Positions 51,944 to 61,249 of a DNA stretch of 64,000 bases are shown here, piece by piece. The position numbers and the translations under genes were made by a program. Below the pieces are notes generated by a model. The model was not told the origin of the DNA and searched no databases. It saw only the letters and a list, made by a program, of their open reading frames with translations. Source of the DNA: Leptospira yanagawae serovar Saopaulo str. Sao Paulo = ATCC 700523 (GTDB taxonomy: Bacteria; Spirochaetota; Leptospiria; Leptospirales; Leptospiraceae); the NCBI RefSeq assembly GCF_000332475.2, contig NZ_AOGX02000008.1:248001-312000 (forward strand). The letters are read 5' to 3'. The stretch's first letter is position 1. Each line of letters opens with the position of its first letter.

Positions 51944-53131
51944 ATGCGGAAAATCTCCATACGTGACTTAGAGGCTGGTTCTAAGTTTACCAAGTCTCTT
52001 TACTTGGATAAGGACACTGTTTTTGTTGGAGCCGACCAACCCATCACACAACAAGACTTAGACCGTTTGGTCCAATTTGGGATTACCTTTATCCTCACTG
52101 ACGGGGAAAAAGTCACTGCCGATCAAGCTGACAAATCTTCCAATGCTGGTGGACCAGGTTATTTTGATACAAACCTTCCGTTTTACCAAGACGATGAAAA
52201 TTCCACTCGGTATAAATACTTACTCGAAAAAACCAATTCTTCCAAAGTTGAATTTAATGCGGTTTTCAAAGATTGTTTTGACTTGGTGCAAAAAACGTAT
52301 AAATCAGCATCTGAGGGTCGTTATACGGAGATCAGAGAATTTCGAGAAATTGCAGAACGAATCGCTGACCATACCAAAACCAACGCACAAATTCCGATTT
52401 TACTTTTATCCCATTCCCATTCCGGTTATTATCTATACACTCATATTTGTTATGCGACATTTTTTTCTGTGATGTTAGGAAACTTCCTTGAGTTCTCAAG
52501 ACCCAAACTCATTGATCTGGCACTTGCATCACTATTTGCCGACATTGGGATGGTAACGGTTCCTGAAGAAGTGTCCGAAAAAAAAGGAAACCTAACGGAA
52601 TTGGATCTGAAAACCATCAAACGCCATCCCGTAACTGGTTACCAAATCCTTACCCAACGGTTAAAATTAAAAAACTCTCTTGCCATTGTTGCATTGCAAC
52701 ACCATGAAGCAGTGGATGGATCCGGTTACCCACAACGCATCCTTGCCAACCAAATTGAAGAACTCACAAAAGTTTTTATGATTGCAGACCAATTTGCTGC
52801 CATGATCCATCCAAGACCATATCGTGCTGCCATCCTTCCTTATGAAGCGATGAAAATTATGATCAGTGAAAACGTGAACCGTTTTGATTTAAAAATGGTA
52901 AGATTGTTTTTAAATAAACTTTCTATGTTCCCTGTGGGGTCCGGAGTTGTCCTTTCTGACCTTAGAATGGGTATGGTCATTGAATCAAACAAAGACAAAC
53001 CATTAAGGCCAGTCATCAGAGTTACCAAAGACGCCGATGGAAGAAGGTTAAAACACCTTGAGTTTGTGGATCTTATGAAGGACTTAAATTTATACATCCA
53101 ACAAGCGATTCCTTTTTCTCAAATCTACTAA
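51944..53131 (+). CDS. Degenerate HD-GYP-like protein
   Basis: A 395-aa cytoplasmic protein. The N-terminal ~60 residues (MRKISIRDLEAGSKFTKSLY...) form a small domain found before HD-GYP domains. The HD-GYP part (about 150-350) has HHEAVDGSGYP (about 252-262) and FMIADQFAAMIHPRPYR, but the HD dyad HDIGK is replaced by FADIGMVTVPE (about 198-208): the metal-binding His is Ala. Cyclic-di-GMP hydrolysis is therefore doubtful; binding or signalling is possible. The start ATG 51944 fits the family; an upstream in-frame stretch overlaps the FlhB-like gene. The gene is followed by a terminator candidate. Confidence 0.85.
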   Translation: MRKISIRDLEAGSKFTKSLYLDKDTVFVGADQPITQQDLDRLVQFGITFILTDGEKVTADQADKSSNAGGPGYFDTNLPFYQDDENSTRYKYLLEKTNSSKVEFNAVFKDCFDLVQKTYKSASEGRYTEIREFREIAERIADHTKTNAQIPILLLSHSHSGYYLYTHICYATFFSVMLGNFLEFSRPKLIDLALASLFADIGMVTVPEEVSEKKGNLTELDLKTIKRHPVTGYQILTQRLKLKNSLAIVALQHHEAVDGSGYPQRILANQIEELTKVFMIADQFAAMIHPRPYRAAILPYEAMKIMISENVNRFDLKMVRLFLNKLSMFPVGSGVVLSDLRMGMVIESNKDKPLRPVIRVTKDADGRRLKHLEFVDLMKDLNLYIQQAIPFSQIY

Positions 53132-53132
53132 A

Positions 53133-53157
53133 TCCTTTGGGTAAGGAATGTTTTTTT
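53133..53157 (+). terminator. Terminator candidate after the HD-GYP gene
   Basis: TCCTT (53133-53137) pairs with AAGGA (53143-53147), loop TTGGGT-like (53138-53142), then three bases and TTTTTTT (53151-53157). The stem is short, so it is a weak candidate, but position directly after the stop codon fits. Confidence 0.5.
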
Positions 53158-53261
53158 AAAACGAAAAAAATCAATTTAGGTGGTTCTTTCGTTTTTCTTT
53201 GTTAGGTTTTTATAAGAATTTTGATTGGTTTGATTCAGATCACGATACAAGGACAAACCAA

Positions 53262-53606
53262 ATGAATCGAATCGCCATGGGTAAACTTGGAGAAACCCTT
53301 GCCAGTGAATATTTACAATCATTGGGACATACAATCCTGTTCCAAAATTACCGAAAAAGAGTGGGTGAAATTGACATAATCAGTTTAGAGAACGGAAGAC
53401 TGCATTGTTCGGAAGTGAAAACTTGGAACGAGTCTTTTGGATTTTTCCCATTGGAAAGCCTTCATGCGACAAAACGTGCCCGAATGCGGAAGGTATATTT
53501 CTATTTATTACAGGAAATACCTGCATTTTTCCACCTAACACCTAGCTTTAATTTGATCCATATCACGGAAAAAAAGGAAGTTCGTTTTTATTCGTCAATC
53601 TTCTAA
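53262..53606 (+). CDS. YraN/UPF0102 nuclease-like protein
   Basis: A 114-aa protein with the restriction-endonuclease-like fold: GKLGETLASEYLQSLGHTIL, the core GEIDIISLENGRLHCSEVKTW (Asp, Glu...Lys of the PD-(D/E)xK pattern) and a helical end. The family is widespread, linked by neighbourhood to DNA uptake and repair, with no settled function. ATG 53262 has AAGGA eight bases upstream. In many genomes it neighbours rnhB and comM, as here. Confidence 0.9.
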   Translation: MNRIAMGKLGETLASEYLQSLGHTILFQNYRKRVGEIDIISLENGRLHCSEVKTWNESFGFFPLESLHATKRARMRKVYFYLLQEIPAFFHLTPSFNLIHITEKKEVRFYSSIF

Positions 53607-53666
53607 ATACTTCATCAAGGGAATTTTGTACTGAACCGATTGGTTTTGTATCCCACAAGGGAAACG

Positions 53667-53692
53667 CTCTCAAGGATGAGAGTTTGATTGTT
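53667..53692 (+). terminator. Hairpin between yraN and the small ORF
   Basis: CTCTCA (53667-53672), loop AGGA, TGAGAG (53677-53682), perfect 6-bp stem, followed by TTTGATTGTT. It may end yraN transcription or be a leader element of the next gene. Confidence 0.4.
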
Positions 53693-53708
53693 ACAAGGAA
53701 GTAACCAC

Positions 53709-53909
53709 ATGAGTCAATTTAGTGTATTTGGGAATTTAGCAGAAACCGATGAATTTGGACCAGACCCTGTTCTTTTACGAAAAAGGGGAATGGCATCGAC
53801 CATCCAAAAGAAATTTGATACCTATAAGAAAAAGATAGATGATCCAGCCTATATGGATTATGCGATCAATAAAATCGCAATGGAAATTTCACATTTTATT
53901 TCCAAGTAG
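53709..53909 (+). CDS. Small conserved-looking protein, unknown function
   Basis: A 66-aa soluble protein (MSQFSVFGNLAETDEFGPD..., then a Lys-rich helix and FISK end). There is no signal peptide or Cys. It starts at ATG 53709 with AAGGAAG upstream; an earlier in-frame TTG at 53688 lacks that support. It is followed at once by the convergent comM gene. The strong ribosome site and amphipathic helix support a real gene; family not recognised. Confidence 0.65.
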   Translation: MSQFSVFGNLAETDEFGPDPVLLRKRGMASTIQKKFDTYKKKIDDPAYMDYAINKIAMEISHFISK

Positions 53910-53910
53910 T

Positions 53911-55356
53911 TTATCCTAGGCTATAAATCCACTGGTATCCCAAAGTATAATGCAAAGCCTCCTGAATATGCACTTCCTTGGTTCTGGGAGAGAGGTTCCA
54001 ATCCGCAATTGTCCTTGCGAGAGAAACAATTTGTTTTTTCTTTCGTAAGGAAAGTTGTTTCGTTTCACTCGCCACATCCAATTGTTTCAATACCTTTTTC
54101 TGTTCTTCGTCCTCCGGTTTTCTATCGTTCCTAAACACTATCCTTTGATTCAGTATCGATTTCAGTTTTGATTCTTCTAAGTGGATGGTTCTTTCCATGG
54201 AAGAATCGAAAAGGGTTTGGAAGATTGTTATGCGATCTAAAAAAGCACCACTGATTTTTTGTAAGTACAATCGAATTCTTTGTAAGGAACAATGGCAGTG
54301 GTTTTGGCTTTGGTAGTTGCCACAAGGGCAAGGGTTTGTGGAAAGTAAGAGGGTAAAATTTGTTTTGATTTTTGTTACTTCGTTCATCCTAGTAATTTCT
54401 AAATAGGAATCTTCCATTGGCATCCGTAAACTTTCTAAGATTCTATCTTTGAATTCAAGAGCTTCATCCAAAAACAAAATCCCACCTTCTGCCTTTGCAA
54501 TTTCACCTGGTTGGTAGGGTAGTCCTCCACCAATGAGACCCACTTCGGTTGTGGAATGGTGGGGGGAGCGGAAGGGCCTTTTCTGAGTTGGGATTTCAAA
54601 TTCACCAGAGCTCGTCCAAATCCCAACGGGACTCTTATCACTCGGGGACTTTTCTGGAAGCAGAGGTTCGAGTAACCGGTGTAACATGGTTTTTCCAACT
54701 CCTGGGCTTCCGAGTAAAACGCTATGATGGTTCCCAAGAACTGCATACAAAAGTCCTTGGAAGGCTTTCATCTGATACGGGTCTAAATAAACATTTTCCC
54801 AAACCAAAGGAATGTCCTCATTTGGATTTATTTTTCTCCTTTCTGGTGTTAGGTGTGAAAACATTCTGATTTCTTCTAAGTGAGAAAGGAAAAAATACTC
54901 ACCATCAGGTAAGGATTCATTTGCTAAAGATTTAGGTAAGCAATAGACAGAACCATTAGTGCTTTTGTATTGCCAGAGAAAAGGGAGCAGTTCCTTTCCT
55001 CCGACAAGGCTCCCATCCAGTCCCAAGTTTCCTAAATAGATGATCTCCTTGGAAACAAGAGGGATTTGTTCTGTCGCTAGCAAAATTCCAACAGCAATTG
55101 CTAGGTCTATGGAAATCCGTTTTTTGGGGATATGGGTTGGTTTTACGTTTGTGATGATGGTTTCCATGGGAAAAACAAAGGAAGAGGCCTCTAGGGCCAA
55201 TCGGATGCGATCTCGCGCCTCTTTTGTCACCTGCGGAACGTTGCCAAGGATTTGGAAATGAGGGAATCCCCTTCGAATCCCAACTTCAATTTGGATCTCT
55301 TTCGACCCATTCCATTCAGACAACAAACTTCCAACTTCTGCTCGTTTGGGACTCAC
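53911..55356 (-). CDS. comM: ComM/YifB-type Mg-chelatase-like AAA+ ATPase
   Basis: A 481-aa protein of the YifB/ComM family, a branch-migration helicase in natural transformation. The N-terminal Lon-protease-like fold (about 1-170) is followed by Walker A LLGSPGVGKTMLHRLL (about 215), GGILFLDEALEF (Walker B), a Mg-chelatase loop with LLLSTNPCPCGNY and a C-terminal helical lid. The start codon is GTG/ATG-like at 55356. It is divergent from the lipoprotein gene at 55453 and convergent with the 66-aa gene. Confidence 0.93.
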   Translation of the reverse strand: MSPKRAEVGSLLSEWNGSKEIQIEVGIRRGFPHFQILGNVPQVTKEARDRIRLALEASSFVFPMETIITNVKPTHIPKKRISIDLAIAVGILLATEQIPLVSKEIIYLGNLGLDGSLVGGKELLPFLWQYKSTNGSVYCLPKSLANESLPDGEYFFLSHLEEIRMFSHLTPERRKINPNEDIPLVWENVYLDPYQMKAFQGLLYAVLGNHHSVLLGSPGVGKTMLHRLLEPLLPEKSPSDKSPVGIWTSSGEFEIPTQKRPFRSPHHSTTEVGLIGGGLPYQPGEIAKAEGGILFLDEALEFKDRILESLRMPMEDSYLEITRMNEVTKIKTNFTLLLSTNPCPCGNYQSQNHCHCSLQRIRLYLQKISGAFLDRITIFQTLFDSSMERTIHLEESKLKSILNQRIVFRNDRKPEDEEQKKVLKQLDVASETKQLSLRKKKQIVSLARTIADWNLSPRTKEVHIQEALHYTLGYQWIYSLG

Positions 55357-55382
55357 ATCTCATTTTGGTCAGTGATTGTCGC

Positions 55383-55432
55383 TTTTGGTCCAAAAAATAA
55401 AAAAGACTTTTCATAATTGAGGCACCATGGTG
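55383..55432. promoter_or_regulatory. Palindromic elements between comM and the lipoprotein gene
   Basis: The 96-bp divergent region holds a TTTTGG-T-CCAAAA palindrome (55383-55395), a second TTTTGGTC copy 18 bp upstream, and CACCATGGTG (55423-55432), a perfect 10-bp palindrome. CATAAT (55412-55417) is -10-like for the plus-strand gene, but a matching -35 is not evident. These may be operators; no regulator can be named. Confidence 0.35.
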
Positions 55433-55452
55433 ACTTTTCCTGAGAGTTTGCT

Positions 55453-55845
55453 TTGGTTTGTAGTATCATTCGTGTAATCCCCCTCGTTCTTCTCCTTGTG
55501 TTCAGCCACTGTTCACAACGATTGATCAAAAAAGAAAGACTTCGGGAGATCAATGAATACTATGATGGGAAGACGTATTCACTCCGTGAAGAAATCAAAT
55601 TTTCCCAAACAGATGTTTGGAAAAAAGGAACCCTCGTTAAGATCTACATCGAATCAACTCCTTCTCTTTTGAAATTGAAGGTATACCCGATCCAAGAGTC
55701 GCGTGAGTCATCGGTAGGGAAACTCGCTGATTACATCATCAATGATGATGTGAAAAAAAGAGAATATGACTTGGATGATGTGGAAGAGTGGGTGAACCAA
55801 AAGTTCTCACTTGTGGAACAGAACTCCAAAAAAACAAAGAAATAA
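55453..55845 (+). CDS. Small lipoprotein upstream of the T2SS genes
   Basis: A 130-aa product with signal segment VIPLVLLLVFSHC, in which Cys20 is the likely lipidated residue (LVFSHC). The mature ~110 residues are charged, with SLREEIKFSQTDVWKKGTLV and a Leu-rich stretch TPSLLKLKVYPI, ending Lys-rich. Size and location resemble the pilotins (GspS) that bring the GspD secretin to the outer membrane, but there is no sequence motif to prove this. The start is TTG 55453. It is followed closely by an M23 peptidase gene. Confidence 0.65.
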   Translation: MVCSIIRVIPLVLLLVFSHCSQRLIKKERLREINEYYDGKTYSLREEIKFSQTDVWKKGTLVKIYIESTPSLLKLKVYPIQESRESSVGKLADYIINDDVKKREYDLDDVEEWVNQKFSLVEQNSKKTKK

Positions 55846-55945
55846 AGGTTTGGGATGCTTTCATTGTTCTATTATTTTCATTTTCCAGCTTTCTTTCTTT
55901 CTTTCTTGTTCAAGATTCTTCGGTGCAGTACCCGATACAATAAAA

Positions 55946-56866
55946 GTGAAGGCAATTCCATTCCTAACACTCGTTTTTTTCTTGGTTCCTGGGACGGTTC
56001 TGACAGCCAATCCTTTCCAGAAACTCCAACAAGAGATCAATGAAACATTGCCTACTGGAGATTCCACTGTATTTCGAATTTTTGGAAACCAATCCCAAGA
56101 ACAAGAGGTGCAAAAACTATTTTCCGTTGGAGTCAACCAAACGGGAGAAGAGGAAGAAGTGGAACTCGCTTCTCTTGGCCTTCCCAAATACATTGATGTA
56201 TCTCCTGTTGTGAGTAATACAGTTGTCCATGAATCAGGGATCGTTGTGAAAAAATACACGGTCCAAAAAAAAGACAATTTATCTAAAATTGCTCGTTCCT
56301 TTTCCATTGATGTTCCCAAACTCAAAAAAGCCAATTCACTCACAAGTGACCAATTGAAAATAGGCCAAGTTTTGGATGTACCTGTCCAAGTAAAGAATGC
56401 ATCCTCTTCCCGAGTGGTCCTCAAAAAAGTATTCATATTGCCTGTCCCGCAAAGCCGTGTGACGTCTCGTTTTGGTCGTCGTGTGGATCCATTCAACAAG
56501 TACAACCGTGTTTACCACTCAGGCCTCGACCTTGCTGCAAAAGTAGGAGCTCCCGTCCTATCGGCGGCAGATGGTGAAGTCGTTTTTACGGGCCGAAATG
56601 GTGGGTATGGCAATTCTGTCACCATCCAACACAAAAATGGGTATAAAACAGTTTACGCCCATTGTTCCCAGATTTTAGTTGAGGTTGGGGAAACGGTGAA
56701 GATGGGACGTGTGGTAGCCCTTGTCGGAAGGACAGGTACTGCTACAGGAGCTCATTTGCATTTTGAGGTATTTCGAAACGGGAAAATCATGAATCCTGAA
56801 TCGGCTCTCGGCATGACTGAAAAACATGTGACTAAACTTCCCAAATCTGAAGTAGCCGGAATGTAA
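55946..56866 (+). CDS. LysM/M23-family peptidoglycan endopeptidase
   Basis: A secreted cell-wall hydrolase or regulator. From GTG 55946 the protein has 306 aa with signal peptide KAIPFLTLVFFLVPGTVLTA. A LysM domain lies at about 108-155 (KKYTVQKKDNLSKIARSFSI ... LTSDQLKIGQVLDVP) and a peptidase M23 domain at about 175-290: SRVTSRFGRRVDPFN, HSGLDLAAKVGAPV and AHCSQI...TGTATGAHLHFEV, so the zinc ligands (HxxxD, HxH) are intact and catalysis is likely. Upstream in-frame starts exist (TTG 55850, TTG 55811) and would add a second hydrophobic stretch; the start is uncertain. It precedes gspC. Confidence 0.85.
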   Translation: MKAIPFLTLVFFLVPGTVLTANPFQKLQQEINETLPTGDSTVFRIFGNQSQEQEVQKLFSVGVNQTGEEEEVELASLGLPKYIDVSPVVSNTVVHESGIVVKKYTVQKKDNLSKIARSFSIDVPKLKKANSLTSDQLKIGQVLDVPVQVKNASSSRVVLKKVFILPVPQSRVTSRFGRRVDPFNKYNRVYHSGLDLAAKVGAPVLSAADGEVVFTGRNGGYGNSVTIQHKNGYKTVYAHCSQILVEVGETVKMGRVVALVGRTGTATGAHLHFEVFRNGKIMNPESALGMTEKHVTKLPKSEVAGM

Positions 56867-56885
56867 TCGGAGTTTTTCTCCGATT
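56865..56885 (+). other. Perfect 8-bp hairpin at the end of the M23 gene
   Basis: AATCGGAG (56865-56872), loop TTTTT, CTCCGATT (56878-56885), overlapping the peptidase stop codon. It is followed by TGTGGGG, not a T run, so it is a poor terminator; it could be an attenuator or mRNA-processing site before gspC. Confidence 0.5.
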
Positions 56886-56895
56886 TGTGGGGAGC

Positions 56896-57810
56896 ATGAA
56901 TTTAATCCTTCAAAGAATCCAATCGAGTCAGTTTTTGACATTGATTCCGGTGGTTTTATTATTTTCGTTTTCACTTGCTTATCTTTTAAAACTAGTCCTC
57001 TTACTTCTTTTTTCGACCGAAACTGGGATGAATGTGGGAAGCCAAGTCCGACCCAAACAAATGAGGCAAGAGGTGATTCTTGCTGTTAGCACTTATGAGG
57101 ACATCGTCACTGGTAATCTCATCCGTGGCCAGGTTTATGATCCCAATGATGCCACTAAACGGGGTGCGGACGGTTCCCCACTCGATCCTGAAATCGCCCA
57201 AGACAATGGGGATGATGACCAAATGCTCGTCACAGGAACCTTGTCTGGCCATTGGTCCTTTGCCCGTGTGACCATCCGAGAGAAACAAAACAATGATTCT
57301 GAGGAATATGGCGTTGGTGAAATGGTTGGCGGTTACAAAGTCCAAACCATCGAACAACACTATGTGGTCCTAATAAAAGGGGGACTTAGCCTTCGGGTGA
57401 ATATTGGTGAAACTCCAGCGCAAGCAAAAGAGAGGATCCGACCAAAAGATGCTGCCCCTGTATCCAATTTAGGGCCTTCTAGCCAAACGATTCAGAAAGT
57501 CCTTTCCAGAGAAGACGTCAATCGCAAACTCAAAGACCCAAATACCATCTACAAAAATGCAAGGTTTGGCCCTCATTTGGTAGACGGAAAGATCGAGGGT
57601 TACAAAATCTATCAAGTGGCAAAAGACCATGTCTTTTATTCCCTTGGAGCACGTGGTGGTGATATCATCAAACGTGTGAACGGAATGCCACTCAATGAAA
57701 CAGAGAAAATGTTGGAAATTTGGGGTTCAATCAAACAAGCCCCGAAAATTACAGTGGATTTAGAAAGACAAGGCAAAATAATCACATATGAATTTATCAT
57801 TCGGAATTAA
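56896..57810 (+). CDS. gspC: Type II secretion system inner-membrane protein GspC
   Basis: A 304-aa protein linking inner-membrane platform and secretin. One transmembrane helix (about 17-40, [22 protein letters not shown]), a periplasmic HR-type region (about 75-170, with [15 protein letters not shown] and [16 protein letters not shown]) and a C-terminal PDZ domain (about 215-304: [29 protein letters not shown]). ATG 56896 has GGGGAG closely upstream; GTG 56887 would add three residues. It leads the gsp operon; gspD starts inside its 3' end. Confidence 0.88.
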   Translation: MNLILQRIQSSQFLTLIPVVLLFSFSLAYLLKLVLLLLFSTETGMNVGSQVRPKQMRQEVILAVSTYEDIVTGNLIRGQVYDPNDATKRGADGSPLDPEIAQDNGDDDQMLVTGTLSGHWSFARVTIREKQNNDSEEYGVGEMVGGYKVQTIEQHYVVLIKGGLSLRVNIGETPAQAKERIRPKDAAPVSNLGPSSQTIQKVLSREDVNRKLKDPNTIYKNARFGPHLVDGKIEGYKIYQVAKDHVFYSLGARGGDIIKRVNGMPLNETEKMLEIWGSIKQAPKITVDLERQGKIITYEFIIRN

Positions 57811-57811
57811 A

Positions 57812-59572
57812 ATGAGAAATCGTCTCCCCTTCGTACTACTTTGCATTTGCCTTTATATGATTGTTACTCCCCAATTCTCACAAGAAAAAGGGAAACCAAA
57901 AGCAAAAACCTCACAAGAACCAGCTAGTTTCACTGCCGACTGGCGAGACACAGAACTGAAAGACTTCCTTATGGGAATGAGTGCCATCATCAAAAAGAAT
58001 ATATTGATCGATGATGCGGTGAAAGGGAAAAAGATCACCATCATTTCTCAGAAACGCGTTCGGATTGAAGATGCCTATGGGTTTATGAAGTCTGTTTTAG
58101 AGACACAAGGGTTTGGTCTGATTGAAGAAAATGACCTAATCAAAGTGGTAAAAATCAAAGATGCACTTGCCAAATCACCAATCGTTCGGATCGGAAAAGA
58201 TCCAGTTTCGGATTCTGAAGTTGCATTGAACAAAACCATCACACAAATTGTTCCCTTAGAATTTTCGAATGCGATTGAACTAGAGCCCATTCTCAAACGA
58301 GTCACTTCACCTGATACAGATATCATCATTCCAAAAAACCAAAACACATTGATATTTTCAGGTTCAACGTCTGATATCAACAAATTACTCAAGTTAGTTG
58401 ATAATTTGGATGTGAGGGCTGATGGACCAGGTTCCATTTCTTCTGCTGGTGACATTCATATTTATACATTAGAATACAATGAGGCGGAAAAACTTGCAGC
58501 AATCCTTGTGAAATTGGATATGCCAGATGCTCCCGTTGCACCAGTCCAAGGCCAACCAGGGGAAGCGGGTCCAGATGGAAAACCATCACCTCCACCACAA
58601 CCTACCCCGCAAGCTCCAAAGGTTCCTGGAAAACAAGATAAAATTAAAGCAGTTGCCCACAAAGAATCCAATTCACTCATTGTTACGGCAACACCACAAG
58701 AATGGGAAGAGATTAAAAAAATTATCAAAATACTTGATACTCCCAGAAAACAGGTGTTACTTGAGGTTCTTATCGTAGAGTTAAGTTCTACTGACTTAAA
58801 TGACTTTGGTATCGATTGGCGTTACCAAGAACTTGCATACGGGCAGTTTAACACAGGTCTTGCGGCACAAGGTGGAGTCATCGACAAAAATGGTCGACCA
58901 ACGAATGTAAACACTCTCTCTGGTTTTTCACTTGGATTTATCCGTCGTGGTGGTCAGCAGATCATTGGTATCTTAAATGCGAACTCCACAAATGAGAATT
59001 TTAATGTATTATCAGCTCCACAAATTTTGACTTTGGACAACCAAGAAGCTGAAATCAATGTGGGCCAAGACGTTCCTGTTCGGACCCAAAACCGTAATGC
59101 CGGTCTCGGTGGTGATAATGCGGTAACAGTTGCTAACTTTGAATACCGACCAACAGGGATTAAATTAAAGTTCACACCACATATCAATAAAAACAATCGA
59201 ATCACTCTTGATTTGTACCAAGAAATCAAAAACGTTGCCGGAATTTCTTCTGAAGCAACTGGTGGAAACCCAACATTTAACAAACGTGATATCAAGACGA
59301 CAATTGTTGTGGATAATATCCAAACCATTGTGATTGGAGGTTTGCTCTCCAATGACAAACAAAAGAAAGTACAAAAAATCCCAATTTTAGGTGAGATTCC
59401 ACTCCTCGGGACATTGTTTCGAAGGACCACCAATCAAAATCGTAAAACCAATTTGATGGTGTTTCTCACACCACATATCTTAGATGATCGAGATAAGTCG
59501 GATCGTATGACCATCCAAAAGAAAAATGAACAAGAAAGGATGGTGGATGAACGAGAAAAGAAACTGAGATGA
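57812..59572 (+). CDS. gspD: Type II secretion secretin GspD
   Basis: Outer-membrane channel of the T2SS; 586 aa, signal peptide about 1-24 ([20 protein letters not shown]). The N0-N2 domains occupy about 35-220 ([37 protein letters not shown]), then N3 with a Pro/Gly/Gln-rich insert (about 240-275, [17 protein letters not shown]...). The secretin core follows: [43 protein letters not shown] and [20 protein letters not shown]. The C terminus is charged and may be where a pilotin binds. ATG 57812 comes just after the gspC stop; gspE overlaps by 4 bp. Confidence 0.95.
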   Translation: MRNRLPFVLLCICLYMIVTPQFSQEKGKPKAKTSQEPASFTADWRDTELKDFLMGMSAIIKKNILIDDAVKGKKITIISQKRVRIEDAYGFMKSVLETQGFGLIEENDLIKVVKIKDALAKSPIVRIGKDPVSDSEVALNKTITQIVPLEFSNAIELEPILKRVTSPDTDIIIPKNQNTLIFSGSTSDINKLLKLVDNLDVRADGPGSISSAGDIHIYTLEYNEAEKLAAILVKLDMPDAPVAPVQGQPGEAGPDGKPSPPPQPTPQAPKVPGKQDKIKAVAHKESNSLIVTATPQEWEEIKKIIKILDTPRKQVLLEVLIVELSSTDLNDFGIDWRYQELAYGQFNTGLAAQGGVIDKNGRPTNVNTLSGFSLGFIRRGGQQIIGILNANSTNENFNVLSAPQILTLDNQEAEINVGQDVPVRTQNRNAGLGGDNAVTVANFEYRPTGIKLKFTPHINKNNRITLDLYQEIKNVAGISSEATGGNPTFNKRDIKTTIVVDNIQTIVIGGLLSNDKQKKVQKIPILGEIPLLGTLFRRTTNQNRKTNLMVFLTPHILDDRDKSDRMTIQKKNEQERMVDEREKKLR

Positions 59573-61245
59573 GAAAAAGTTTAGGTCAGATTCTTTTAGA
59601 AGATGGAATCCTTACGATTAAGGATTTAGAAGACATTTCCAAACAACAGGAAAAAACAAATCTTCCCATCACTCATATCATCCAAAAAAAAGGTCTCGCT
59701 TCTGAAACCGATATCCTCAAAGCACTTGCGAAACTTCATAAAATGGAGTTTTACGACAAACTAGAGTTTGTTGCAAGTGAAGATATTTTTAATAAAATTC
59801 CTTTAAAACTTGTCCAACGTTCCAAAATCGTTCCGTTCCTTGTAAAAGGAAAAAAAGTTTTTGTAGCCACTTCTGATCCAACAGACCTCCATCCAATGGA
59901 TGACATGCGTTCCTTCTTAAAAGGATATGAAATCCAATTCGTTCTCGCAACGGAAAACGAAATCATGCGTATCGTCCATTCTCAGTTTGATAAAACAACT
60001 GCAGAAGCAAAGGAAATGATGGATGAGATGGACGGAAGTTTTGGCGATCTTTCCGATGCCTTTGAGTCCGACGCACTTGATTTATCAAACGAAGCACCTA
60101 TCATCAAAATGGTGAATGTGATTTTATCACAAGCCGTTTCAGAACGAGCTTCTGATATCCACGTGGAACCTTTTGAAAAATCAGTTGTGGTTCGTTACCG
60201 TGTGGATGGTGTTTTGCAAAAGGTATTAAGTCCACCTAAGTCGTATTTGGCGGGAATTTCCACGCGTATCAAAATCATGTCGAATTTGAATATTGCGGAA
60301 AATCGACTCCCACAAGATGGTAGGATCAAACTCAGGTTAGCTGGTAAAGATGTGGATGTAAGGGTCTCCATCATCCCATGCCAATTCGGGGAACGGATTG
60401 TAATGAGGATTTTGAATAAAACCGACCAAAAATATTCCATAGAAACAATGGGATTTAACCCTCAGATCTTAAAAGATTTTAAAGACCTCATCTACAAACC
60501 ATACGGAATCATTTTGGTTACAGGACCAACAGGTTCTGGAAAATCAACAACCCTTTACTCGGCACTTTCTGAAATCAATACAGAAGAAAGGAATATCATC
60601 ACTTGTGAAGACCCAGTGGAATACCAAATGGAAGGGATCTCACAGATGCAGATGAATGAAAAAATTGGTCTTACCTTTGCGGCAGGCCTTCGTTCGATTC
60701 TACGTCAAGACCCTGATGTGGTAATGGTAGGAGAGATCCGGGATGAAGAAACGGCAAGGATTGCTATCCAGGCTTCCCTTACCGGACACTTAGTATTTTC
60801 AACCCTTCACACGAATGATGCATCTTCCGCTGTGACAAGGCTTGTGGACATGGGGATTGAACCATATCTCATCACAAGTTCCGTATTAGGTTTTATGGCG
60901 CAAAGGTTAGTACGTGTTATCTGTAAAGATTGTAAAACGTCCTATAAACCGACAGACAAAGATTTGGCAGGACTTGGAATCCAAAGGAAAGAATTAAAAA
61001 ATGGTGTATTGTTTCGTGGGAAAGGTTGTAGTTCTTGCCTCAATTCTGGATACAAAGGAAGGACAGGGCTTTACGAACTCCTTACTATGAATGATGAGAT
61101 CAAACGTGCCATATTACAAGGTGCCGATGCCAATCGGATCAAGGAACTCGCAGTTAAAAATGGACTTTCCACATTACAAGAATATGGGAAGTACAAAGTG
61201 ATTGAGGGTGTGACAACACCAGAAGAAGTCCTTCGGGTATCGTAA
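59569..61245 (+). CDS. gspE: Type II secretion ATPase GspE
   Basis: Cytoplasmic hexameric motor of the T2SS, 558 aa. The N-terminal domain (about 1-150) has the MshEN-type fold. The ATPase core has [18 protein letters not shown] (Walker A, about 320), the Asp box [10 protein letters not shown], Walker [20 protein letters not shown] and [13 protein letters not shown] zinc-binding insert shows [10 protein letters not shown] and [13 protein letters not shown] (four Cys). The start overlaps gspD (ATGA). It is followed after 4 bp by gspF. Confidence 0.96.
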   Translation: MRKSLGQILLEDGILTIKDLEDISKQQEKTNLPITHIIQKKGLASETDILKALAKLHKMEFYDKLEFVASEDIFNKIPLKLVQRSKIVPFLVKGKKVFVATSDPTDLHPMDDMRSFLKGYEIQFVLATENEIMRIVHSQFDKTTAEAKEMMDEMDGSFGDLSDAFESDALDLSNEAPIIKMVNVILSQAVSERASDIHVEPFEKSVVVRYRVDGVLQKVLSPPKSYLAGISTRIKIMSNLNIAENRLPQDGRIKLRLAGKDVDVRVSIIPCQFGERIVMRILNKTDQKYSIETMGFNPQILKDFKDLIYKPYGIILVTGPTGSGKSTTLYSALSEINTEERNIITCEDPVEYQMEGISQMQMNEKIGLTFAAGLRSILRQDPDVVMVGEIRDEETARIAIQASLTGHLVFSTLHTNDASSAVTRLVDMGIEPYLITSSVLGFMAQRLVRVICKDCKTSYKPTDKDLAGLGIQRKELKNGVLFRGKGCSSCLNSGYKGRTGLYELLTMNDEIKRAILQGADANRIKELAVKNGLSTLQEYGKYKVIEGVTTPEEVLRVS

Positions 61246-61249
61246 AACT

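Noticed and set aside
56865..56885. Intrinsic terminator before gspC
   Set aside because: The hairpin is perfect but lacks a following T run, so it is listed only as a hairpin.
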